This document shows, in pieces, positions 1-5,585 of a stretch of 12,187 nt of DNA. Position numbers and translations under genes: made by a program. The stretch's first letter is position 1, and the number at the start of each line of letters is the position of its first letter. The notes under the pieces are model-generated. The model saw nothing but the letters and a program-made list of their open reading frames with translations. It did no database searches and was not told the DNA's origin. Origin of the DNA: Allobrachymonas sp. (lineage in GTDB: Bacteria > Pseudomonadota > Gammaproteobacteria > Burkholderiales > Burkholderiaceae_C); NCBI GenBank assembly GCA_012036375.1, contig JAAUOI010000059.1, forward strand, positions 1-12,187. The letters run 5' to 3'.

Positions 1-642
1 GCAGCAGGGCCTGCAATCATCATGGGTGTGTTGCCAGTGAAGCGGCGCGCAAAACGGGAAGGGCGCACCACTTCCCCATGTACCAGCGGTTTCGCGCACT
101 TCCGATCACGCTCACGCCATGCGCAGCTTGCGCTTTTTCACTTTCTCTGCGCTCCAGGTTTTCATGCCATCGGTGTGCAGCAGGCCGTCGTCAGTGTATT
201 CGTGGTTCATCACGAGCAGGCCGTTTTTGTTGCGTGCCTCGCCTTGACCCATGGGGAAATAGTGAATGCCGTCGTGGTGCATACCCATTTGCACTTCTTG
301 CTCTGCCGCTGTGTTGCTGGCATCGGCTTTGAAGGCTGGCATGTTGCCTGCAACACCAATCGGTTCGCCCCAAGCTGCCATGACTTGTGAGCTGTAGCCC
401 TCAGGTACGGTGATGCCGTCTTTCGTGGTCACAGGAATGCTCTTGAAGCCAATCAATGCATTGGAGCCCGAATTGCTGCTTGTGCCGCCAGCGGCGCATC
501 CGGCCAAACCGCTAAAAATTCCCCCGGCCGCCAGACCCAAACCGCCGCGCAAAATCATGCGGCGGGCAGGGTCTGAAACATCATGAATGCTGGGGTTGGT
601 GGAAGTGTTGGAGTCTTCCATTTGAGAATAGTCTTTTGCCAT
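1..642 (-). CDS. phoX: PhoX-family alkaline phosphatase, N-terminal part, frameshifted as written and cut by the window edge
   Basis: PhoX enzymes are Tat-exported, calcium-dependent phosphatases that release phosphate from organic esters outside the cytoplasm. The start at 642 is chosen because AAGGA lies 6 bases upstream (649-653); an in-frame ATG at 681 has no such site. Near residue 30 there is a twin-arginine segment (ARRMILRGG), then a hydrophobic stretch ending in LAGC, a Tat signal that could also be a lipobox. PhoX-like motifs follow: GMHHDGIHYFPM, LLVMNHEYTDDGLLHTDGMK and WSAEKVKK. The frame then stops at 112. A base appears missing from the T-run at 134-138; shifting frame gives AQAAHGVSVI. 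An extra C near 103-104 and another in the C-run at 74-77 restore VVRPSRFARRFTGNTPM to the left edge. Three indels in about 65 bases suggest sequencing error, though decay is possible. The rest of the gene lies outside the window. Confidence 0.85.
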
Positions 643-699
643 GGCTTGTCCTTGAAGCTGAGTTAAACATTGAAAACCCATGAATGATCGTCAGCAACC

Positions 700-739
700 G
701 TGAAATATTCGTGACAGTCATATGAAGATTTTGTGACAA
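700..739 (-). promoter_or_regulatory. Tandem PHO-box array upstream of phoX
   Basis: Read on the minus strand there are four heptamers, each separated by exactly 4 bases: TTGTCAC, TCTTCAT, CTGTCAC and ATTTCAC. This is the 11-base period of PhoB binding sites (classical half-site CTGTCAT with A/T-rich 4-base spacers). The first and third units each match the classical half-site at 5 or 6 of 7 positions. The array ends 58 bases before the phoX start, so phoX is predicted to be activated under phosphate starvation. The site was recognised by eye and was not scored with a matrix. Confidence 0.65.
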
Positions 740-746
740 GGTTTTT

Positions 747-780
747 TTAACAGGCCATCAGTAAAGATTCGATATTTCGA
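747..780 (+). promoter_or_regulatory. Candidate arsR promoter with overlapping ArsR operator
   Basis: TTAACA at 747-752 resembles a -35 element. GATATT at 771-776, 18 bases further on, is a moderate -10 match. The -10 lies inside a near-perfect 12-base palindrome, TCGATATTTCGA (769-780), where a dimeric ArsR repressor would block polymerase. Transcription would start about 10 bases before the annotated arsR ATG at 794, giving a very short leader. This is inference from position and symmetry only. Confidence 0.4.
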
Positions 781-793
781 TTAACATAGAATC

Positions 794-1168
794 ATGGAAA
801 TAAAAACCCCTCGCAAACCATCTAGCCAAAGCAACCGCGCTTTAACCAAAACTCAGCCCGCCATGCCAGAGGCCGGGGCTCTTAAAGCCTTGGCAGCCCT
901 TGCGCAGGCGCAGCGGCTGCGGGTGTTTCGGGCGTTGGTGCAGGCGGGGGCAGCGGGGCTCACGCCCGGCGTGCTGGCGACCATGCTGGACATGCCGGCA
1001 TCGAGCCTGTCGTTTCACCTCAAGGAGCTGAACCACGCCCAGCTCGCGCAAACCGAGCAACAGGGCCGCAGTTTGATCTACCGCGCTGATTTTTCGCGCA
1101 TGACCGCTTTATTGGCCTATTTGACGGAGAACTGCTGCGCAGCCGATCCGGCCGGGGGATGTTGTTAA
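794..1168 (+). CDS. arsR: ArsR-family arsenic-responsive repressor
   Basis: Small winged-helix metalloregulator (124 residues from the first ATG) that would repress the downstream ars genes until As(III) binds. The family core runs from about residue 28 (ALKALAALAQAQRLRVFRAL), with the recognition helix around SSLSFHLKELNHAQL. The C-terminus ENCCAADPAGGCC puts Cys114, Cys115, Cys123 and Cys124 together. Such a C-terminal Cys cluster is how the Acidithiobacillus-type ArsR binds As(III), unlike the CxC in the DNA-binding helix of the E. coli plasmid type. Start is uncertain: ATG 794 has no Shine-Dalgarno and lies just after the presumed promoter, while ATG 863 (residue 24) would give a protein of more usual length, also without a clear ribosome site. 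It is the first gene of the operon and diverges from phoX. Family and role are secure; the exact start is not. Confidence 0.9.
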   Translation: MEIKTPRKPSSQSNRALTKTQPAMPEAGALKALAALAQAQRLRVFRALVQAGAAGLTPGVLATMLDMPASSLSFHLKELNHAQLAQTEQQGRSLIYRADFSRMTALLAYLTENCCAADPAGGCC

Positions 1169-1238
1169 TTGCTATGAATAAATGAGCACTCCGCGCAGAT
1201 TTTATGCCGGCTAGATGCCGATTTCATTTAAATTTTTG
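1169..1238 (+). repeat. Dispersed repeat copy R1 (between arsR and arsI)
   Basis: One of five related 65-70 base elements in the window. It has the shared order CTAT near the left end, then AGCAC, then the core GCGCAGATTTTATGCCGGCT (1193-1212), CTAGATGCCGATTT and a T/A-rich right end. It fills the whole gap between the arsR stop and the arsI ribosome site. Confidence 0.8.
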
Positions 1239-1239
1239 A

Positions 1240-1246
1240 AAGGAAG
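1240..1246 (+). promoter_or_regulatory. Ribosome binding site that decides the arsI start
   Basis: AAGGAAG directly abuts an in-frame ATG at 1247, which is too close to be used, but lies 6 bases before the ATG at 1253. This favours 1253 (MKRFHVH) as the start, which is also how family members usually begin. Confidence 0.7.
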
Positions 1247-1252
1247 ATGAGT

Positions 1253-1810
1253 ATGAAACGCTTTCACGTTCACATCGTAGTCGATTCGCTTGCGCAATCC
1301 ACACAGTTCTACAACACACTGTTTGGCCAAGCGCCTACTGTGCTCAAAACCGATTACGCCAAATGGATGCTGGATGACCCGCGCATCAATTTTGCGATTT
1401 CGCAGCGCGCCGTGCGAGCGGGCAGCGCGGGCTTGGATCATTTGGGTTTTCAGATGGACAGCGCCCCCGAGCTGCACGCCATGACAGAGCAATTGCAGTC
1501 TGCTGGTCTTGCCGTCACAGGGCAGGGCGAGACGACTTGCTGCTATGCCAAGAGCGACAAAGGCTGGGTGCATGATCCGCAGGGCATTGCTTGGGAAAGC
1601 TTTGTGACGTTGGGCGAAGCGACGACTTACGGCGTAGAAAACGCCTCTGACACTGCTGACAACTCTGATTCTGCCCCGGTCGCAGCAACTGTAGCCACAG
1701 CCGCTTGTTGCGCACCTGCGGCGAAACCTAAAGTCTCGCTCGCAGACATCGCCGTGCGCCCAGCGGCCAGTTGCGGCGCACCCACCGCAGGATCTTCTAG
1801 CTGCTGCTGA
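1253..1810 (+). CDS. arsI: ArsI C-As lyase (ArsI/CadI-type vicinal oxygen chelate protein) with Cys-rich tail
   Basis: ArsI is a Fe(II)-dependent dioxygenase of the glyoxalase/bleomycin-resistance fold that splits the C-As bond of trivalent methyl- and aromatic arsenicals. Counting from ATG 1253, the likely metal ligands are His5 (in FHVHIVVD), His63 (GLDHLGF) and Glu115 (GIAWESF). The arsenic-binding vicinal pair is Cys96-Cys97 (ETTCCYAK). These match, from memory, the residues reported for characterised ArsI. The catalytic domain ends near residue 127. A roughly 60-residue low-complexity tail follows with an ACC, an SCG and a terminal SSSCC, probably extra thiols for metal binding. Total length is 185 residues. 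CadI-like cadmium-inducible proteins share the fold, but the Cys pair and the arsR/arsC neighbours favour ArsI. It is separated from its neighbours by repeats R1 and R2. Confidence 0.88.
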   Translation: MKRFHVHIVVDSLAQSTQFYNTLFGQAPTVLKTDYAKWMLDDPRINFAISQRAVRAGSAGLDHLGFQMDSAPELHAMTEQLQSAGLAVTGQGETTCCYAKSDKGWVHDPQGIAWESFVTLGEATTYGVENASDTADNSDSAPVAATVATAACCAPAAKPKVSLADIAVRPAASCGAPTAGSSSCC

Positions 1811-1818
1811 AAGATTTT

Positions 1819-1888
1819 TACTATGAATTCAATAGCATCTGGCGCATATTTTATGCCGTCTAGAGGCTGATTTCTCTTTAAAAAGGCT
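1819..1888 (+). repeat. Dispersed repeat copy R2 (between arsI and arsC)
   Basis: Same element as R1 and in the same orientation, more diverged: CTATGAATTCAATAGCATCT, then GGCGCATATTTTATGCCGTC, then TAGAGGCTGATTTC and an A-run. It occupies nearly all of the 83-base gap. Its right end runs into the AAAAGG (1881-1886) that serves as the arsC ribosome site. Confidence 0.78.
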
Positions 1889-1893
1889 TCATC

Positions 1894-2397
1894 ATGACCC
1901 TGTCCACACCCCTCAACGTCCTCTTCCTCTGCACCCACAATTCCGCTCGCAGCATCTTGGCCGAAGTCTTGCTCAATCATTTGGGCAAAGGCCGCTTCAA
2001 AGCTTATTCCGCCGGCAGCAGCCCGCGAGAAGGCGGCAGCCCGAATGCCTTAGGTTTGCAAGTGCTACGCGAGCATGGCTTGGATACGAATGGCTTGCGC
2101 AGCAAAAGCTGGGATGAATTTGCAATTCCTGATGCACCCAAAATGGATTTGATCATCACGGTGTGCGACAACGCGGCGGGCGAGACATGCCCTTACTGGC
2201 CGGGAAATCCAGCGAGTGCGCATTGGGGCTACCCCGATCCGAGCGCAGGCGAGGGTAGCGATGCGCAAAAACTCGAAGCTTTCCGCCAAACCCTGCTCGC
2301 CATGCGCCGCCGGCTGCAAGCGCTGGTGAATTTGCCTGATGAGAAGCTCACCCAACCGAGCTTGCAGCAAAGCGCCAAAGAACTGTCTCAAATATGA
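1894..2397 (+). CDS. arsC: Arsenate reductase ArsC, low-molecular-weight phosphatase type
   Basis: Cytoplasmic enzyme reducing arsenate to arsenite through a cysteine relay. The phosphatase-loop motif LCTHNSARS places the nucleophile at Cys13 with Ser17/Arg19. The general acid is Asp115 in WGYPDPS. Cys91 (TVCDNAA) and Cys99 (GETCPYW) are candidate redox partners. Length is 167 residues; the last 20 or so (from about NLPDEKL) extend past the core domain. AAAAGG lies 7 bases before the ATG. The stop overlaps the next gene in an ATGA (2394-2397), typical of translational coupling, so arsenite production and the downstream channel are expected to be co-expressed. The reductant (thioredoxin or glutaredoxin) cannot be told from the sequence. 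Confidence 0.93.
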   Translation: MTLSTPLNVLFLCTHNSARSILAEVLLNHLGKGRFKAYSAGSSPREGGSPNALGLQVLREHGLDTNGLRSKSWDEFAIPDAPKMDLIITVCDNAAGETCPYWPGNPASAHWGYPDPSAGEGSDAQKLEAFRQTLLAMRRRLQALVNLPDEKLTQPSLQQSAKELSQI

Positions 2398-3088
2398 AAG
2401 CCTATTCGCTAAAGCAACAAGCGCTCGCCGAATTCATCGGCACAGCCGCGCTGCTGTGCGCCGTGATCGGCTCTGGCATCATGGCCGAGCGGCTCTCGGG
2501 CGGCAATATCGCTGTGGCGCTGCTGGCCAACACGCTGGCCACGGTGTTTGCGCTGTATGTGCTGATTGAAGTGCTCGGGCCGATCAGTGGTGCGCATTTC
2601 AACCCACTGGTTACTGTGTGGGCTGTGTTTTTGATCAAAATCGGCAAGTAGCCGGCATAAAATCTGCGCGGAATGCTTCTCTTTTGATAGCAACTGTATT
2701 CATTGCAGCGCAACTTGCCGGCGCAGCGTGCGGCGCTTGGGCATCGCATGCGATGTTTGATTTACCCATTTTGCAGACGAGTATGAAGCTGCGCGGCGGT
2801 TGGGGGCAGGCGATTGCAGAGGCGGTTGCCACGGCGGGTTTGCTGTTCGTCATCATTCGCAGCGGCGCCACTGGTGTGAATGCCAAAGCCAGCGCTTTGG
2901 TGGCCTGCTATATCGGCGCTGCGTACTGGTTCACCGCAAGCACCAGCTTTGCCAACCCGGCGGCAGTGTTTGGCCGCATGCTGAGTGATTCATTTGCTGG
3001 CATCGCACCGGTGAGCGCTTTGGGCTTTGTGGCAGCGCAATGTGTAGGCGCGGCGGCGGGCGTAGGGCTGGCGCGATCGCTTCGGTGA
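2394..3088 (+). CDS. Arsenic-operon aquaporin (MIP family), interrupted by repeat R3 and a frameshift as written
   Basis: Membrane channel of the aquaporin/aquaglyceroporin superfamily. In related operons (such as aqpS of Sinorhizobium) it lets arsenite made by ArsC flow out. The first half (2394-2651) has the start LAEFIGTAALLCAVIGSGIM and the first pore motif in GAHFNPLVT, i.e. NPL at residues 70-72 instead of NPA. The frame then stops at 2649-2651 inside repeat R3. The second half, in another frame (about 2630-3088), carries VFIAAQLAGA, AYWFTASTSFANPAAVF with a normal second NPA, and a final hydrophobic helix. One extra T in the T5 run near 2628-2632 would join both halves into a 231-residue protein, a normal family length, with part of R3 translated as the linker before the third helix. 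No Arg directly follows the second NPA, suggesting a wide filter. As written the gene is broken; whether the organism has it intact is unresolved. Confidence 0.8.
2629..2694 (-). repeat. Dispersed repeat copy R3, inside the aquaporin coding region, inverted
   Basis: Read on the minus strand this stretch begins TTGCTATCAAAAGAG and contains the same 20-base core as R1, GCGCAGATTTTATGCCGGCT. It continues CTACTTGCCGATTTT; over about 34 bases it differs from R1 at only 2 positions. It is the only copy not in an intergenic gap and the only one in this orientation. It puts a TAG in the frame of the first aquaporin half, but the frame of the second half stays open through it. Confidence 0.8.
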
Positions 3089-3089
3089 T

Positions 3090-3593
3090 TCAACTGAGGC
3101 AGCGCAGCGGCAAATACTGTTTGTCAATGTCGGTGCGGTTTGTGCCCAGCGGTTTCATGTTCTGCGGCTCTTTGGCAAAGCCGCAAACCCACGCGATGGG
3201 CACGAGCGGCGTTTCTTCCACCACAGCGGGGCGAAGGCTCAGGGTTTTGCCGCGCAAGCTGCCGTTGGCTTGATTGCCGAATTGCATGTGAATCACGCCG
3301 TCTTCCAAGCGCACACTGCTGACTAAATTACTCACGATTTTGTTGGGCTCGGGTAGGGCAAGCGCGGCATTGTCGGCAGGTAGCTTGCCCGTGATTTTCC
3401 ACTGCGTGTCAACGGGATCAGACACAATCTTTGCAAGGGGCAGCGCCTCAACAATTTGTTCTTTGACGAGTTTGTCCAGCATCGTGGGCACGGCCATCAA
3501 GGCGAGTATGGCGATGACGGCAATCACCGTCATCAACTCGATCAAGCTGAAGCCTGAAGTTGGATTCGCGCCTTGTCGAGATTCATTCAGCAT
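3090..3593 (-). CDS. Type IV pilin-like protein (prepilin with class III leader)
   Basis: 167-residue protein with a 14-residue leader ending in Gly (residues 1-14), then FSLIELMTVIAVIAILALM. This is the prepilin peptidase cleavage and N-methylation signature, with Phe at +1 and Glu at +5 of the mature protein; the hydrophobic stretch forms the N-terminal helix. The globular domain ends with Cys137 (WVCGF) and Cys165 (LRCLS), placed like the disulfide that closes the D-region of pilins. It could be a major or minor pilin or a type II secretion pseudopilin; no other pilus gene is present. It begins 5 bases after the leuB stop on the same strand, so it may be transcribed from the leu operon, although no clear Shine-Dalgarno precedes it. 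Its stop is one base from the stop of the convergent aquaporin gene. Confidence 0.82.
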   Translation of the reverse strand: MLNESRQGANPTSGFSLIELMTVIAVIAILALMAVPTMLDKLVKEQIVEALPLAKIVSDPVDTQWKITGKLPADNAALALPEPNKIVSNLVSSVRLEDGVIHMQFGNQANGSLRGKTLSLRPAVVEETPLVPIAWVCGFAKEPQNMKPLGTNRTDIDKQYLPLRCLS

Positions 3594-3598
3594 ACAAA

Positions 3599-4689
3599 TC
3601 AGGCCAGCGCCTTGACCACTGCATCACCCATTTGCACGGTGTTGACCTTCACTACCGCAGGGGTCTCGTTTCCTTTGCCCTCTGAGTAGATGTCTCCCGT
3701 GCGCAAGCCTTGCGCGAGAACTTTCTTCACCGCTTCTTCAATGCGCAGGGCAGCCGCCGGCTGATTGAGCGAGAAGCGCAGCATCACGCGGCGCTCAAGA
3801 TCGTGGCCAGCGGATTAGCGATGCCTTTGCCAGCAATATCCGGCGCACTGCCGTGGCTGGGCTCATAGAGGCCGCGATTGTCTTTGTTGAGCGATGCACT
3901 GGGCAGCATGCCGATCGAGCCGGTGAGCATGCTGGCTTCATCCGAAAGAATGTCGCCAAACATATTGCCCGTAACGATCACATCAAACGCCTTGGGCGCT
4001 TTGACGAGCTGCATCGCCGCGTTGTCCACATACATGTGATCGAGCGCGACTTCGGGGTATTGTTTGCCCACTTCGGTGACCACATCTTTCCAAAGTTGAA
4101 AAGTTTCCAAGACATTGGCTTTATCGACGCTGGTGACTTTTTTGTTGCGTTTCATCGCCGCTTGGAAGGCCACATGCGCGATTCGCTCGATTTCGGGGCG
4201 GCTGTAGCGCATGGTGTCGAAGGCTTCCTCTGCACCGGGGAAATGCCCATCAGTCGCCACGCGGCGGCCACGCGGTTGGCCGAAATAAATATCACCTGTG
4301 AGCTCGCGGATGATGAGAATGTCTAAGCCTGCGATCAGCTCGGGCTTGAGGCTCGATGCGCCCACCAATTGCTCATAGCAAATCGCAGGGCGGAAGTTGG
4401 CAAAGAGGCCGAGGTTTTTCCGCAAACCCAAAATCGCTTGCTCAGGGCGCAGCGGGCGATCAAGCTTGTCGTATTTCCAATCGCCCACCGCACCGAAGAG
4501 CACAGCATCGGCTTCTTTGGCCAGCTTCAATGTTGCCTCAGGCAGCGGATGCACATGCGCCTCATACGCTGCGCCGCCGACCAAGGCAGACTCCATTTCA
4601 AATTTCAAATCCAATGCCTTGAGCACCTTGACGGCCTCGGCGACGATTTCTGTGCCGATGCCATCACCGGGGAGAACTGCGATTTTCAT
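3599..4689 (-). CDS. leuB: 3-isopropylmalate dehydrogenase LeuB, one-base frameshift as written
   Basis: Cytoplasmic NAD-dependent enzyme that oxidises and decarboxylates 3-isopropylmalate to 2-ketoisocaproate in leucine synthesis. It starts MKIAVLPGDGIGTEIVAEAV. Substrate-site Args are in RPLRPEQAILGLRKNL. Metal/substrate residues are in TSVDKANVLETFQLWKDV and in VTGNMFGDILSDEASML, and the NAD-binding region is YEPSHGSAPDIAGKGIANPL. The frame runs 301 codons and stops at 3784-3786. The following bases in another frame encode MLRFSLNQPAAALRIEEAV and the normal C-terminus (MGDAVVKALA), ending at 3599. Adding one base near 3786-3788 gives SAAMMLRFS or SAAVMLRFS and a 363-residue protein. Because the whole tail is conserved, a sequence error is more likely than loss. 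Third enzyme gene of the leu cluster, downstream of leuD. Confidence 0.93.
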
Positions 4690-4698
4690 GATTTGTTC

Positions 4699-4765
4699 AC
4701 TATTAAAAGGGGAGCACTCTGCGCAGGTTTTATTCCGGCTAGAGGCTCAAAAGGCTTAAAAAATG
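4699..4765 (+). repeat. Dispersed repeat copy R4 (between leuD and leuB)
   Basis: Starts TTCACTATTAAAAGGGGAGC and continues ACTCTGCGCAGGTTTTATTC, CGGCTAGAGGC and an A-rich right end. It keeps the landmarks of the other copies. It fills almost the whole 80-base gap between leuB and leuD, and relative to leu transcription it lies in the antisense orientation. Confidence 0.78.
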
Positions 4766-4769
4766 GGCT

Positions 4770-5417
4770 TTAGACGAGGGTGGTAGCCAGCCAAGGCTTG
4801 GTGGCCAAGCGCTCGGCTTCGAAGGCTTTGATTTTCTCGCTTTGGCGAAGAGTCAGGCCAATGTCGTCGAAGCCGTTGAGCAGGCAGTATTTGCGGAAGG
4901 CGTTGACTTCAAAGGGCAGATCGCCGAGTTGTGAGCCTTGAACGATTTGGCGATCGAGATCAATTGTGAGCTTGAAACCGGGGAAGGCGGCGGTCTCGTC
5001 GAACAGTTTGGCCACTGTGGCTTCGGGCAGAACGATAGGGAGCAAGCCGTTTTTGAAGCAGTTGTTGAAGAAGATGTCGGCATAGCTTGGCGCGATCAGT
5101 GCGCGAAAGCCGTATTGCTCAATCGCCCAAGGCGCATGCTCACGCGAAGAGCCGCAGCCGAAGTTCTTTCTGGCGAGCAGGATACTTGCGCCTTGATAGC
5201 GCTGTTGGTTGAGCACGAAATTGGGATTGATCTTGCGGTCAGCCAACTTGGAATACGGCTCGCCCGTGTCGAGAAAGCGTTCGGCATCGAACAGGTTGTC
5301 GCCGAAGCCACTCTTGCTGATGCGCTTCAAAAATTGCTTGGGAATGATCGCGTCGGTATCGACGTTTTCACGGTCAATCGGAGCAACGAGGCCTTGGTGG
5401 ATGGTGAATTTATTCAT
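4770..5417 (-). CDS. leuD: 3-isopropylmalate dehydratase small subunit LeuD
   Basis: Small (swivel-domain) subunit of isopropylmalate isomerase, which with LeuC converts 2- to 3-isopropylmalate. The intact 215-residue frame has the family landmarks VAPIDRENVDTDAIIPKQFL near the N-terminus and NFGCGSSREHAPWAI, the substrate-binding loop, near residue 85. These are followed by AIEQYGFRALIAPSYADIFF and NNCFKNGLLPIVLP. Length is normal for proteobacterial LeuD. The start at 5417 gives the expected MNKFTIHQGLVAPIDR; no strong ribosome site is visible upstream. It is separated from leuC by 168 bases holding a long inverted repeat, and from leuB by repeat R4. Confidence 0.96.
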   Translation of the reverse strand: MNKFTIHQGLVAPIDRENVDTDAIIPKQFLKRISKSGFGDNLFDAERFLDTGEPYSKLADRKINPNFVLNQQRYQGASILLARKNFGCGSSREHAPWAIEQYGFRALIAPSYADIFFNNCFKNGLLPIVLPEATVAKLFDETAAFPGFKLTIDLDRQIVQGSQLGDLPFEVNAFRKYCLLNGFDDIGLTLRQSEKIKAFEAERLATKPWLATTLV

Positions 5418-5437
5418 GATATTTACTGTGGAGCTAG

Positions 5438-5574
5438 GTAACGCGAAAAGCGCGAAAAGTACGCGAAAAACGCTAAAAATCAGAAAAAAAGAATTCGAAT
5501 GGTGATGAAATTGCTGGTACTTAAAAGGGTTTTCTTTCGCGTTTTTCGCGTACTTTTAGCGTTTTTCGCGTTAC
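5438..5574. repeat. Long inverted repeat between leuC and leuD built from CGCGAAAA-like units
   Basis: The left arm (5438-5477) and the right arm (5535-5574) are reverse complements at 37 of 40 positions, with a 57-base spacer. Each arm is itself a tandem array of about nine-base units of the form (t)ACGCGAAAA. A transcript from leuC into leuD would form a 40-base-pair hairpin here, which could act as an mRNA stability or attenuation element between the two genes. It may be a dispersed palindromic repeat of this lineage. No T-run typical of an intrinsic terminator follows directly. Confidence 0.85.
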
Positions 5575-5585
5575 ATAGAAATGAT

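Noticed and set aside
4369..4773. Plus-strand open frames of 88-134 codons opposite leuB
   Set aside because: They lie antisense to a strongly conserved enzyme, show no recognisable motifs, and run through repeat R4.
5438..5574. Possible CRISPR array because of short tandem units
   Set aside because: Units are about nine bases with no unique spacers of 30 or so bases, and the dominant feature is one inverted repeat.
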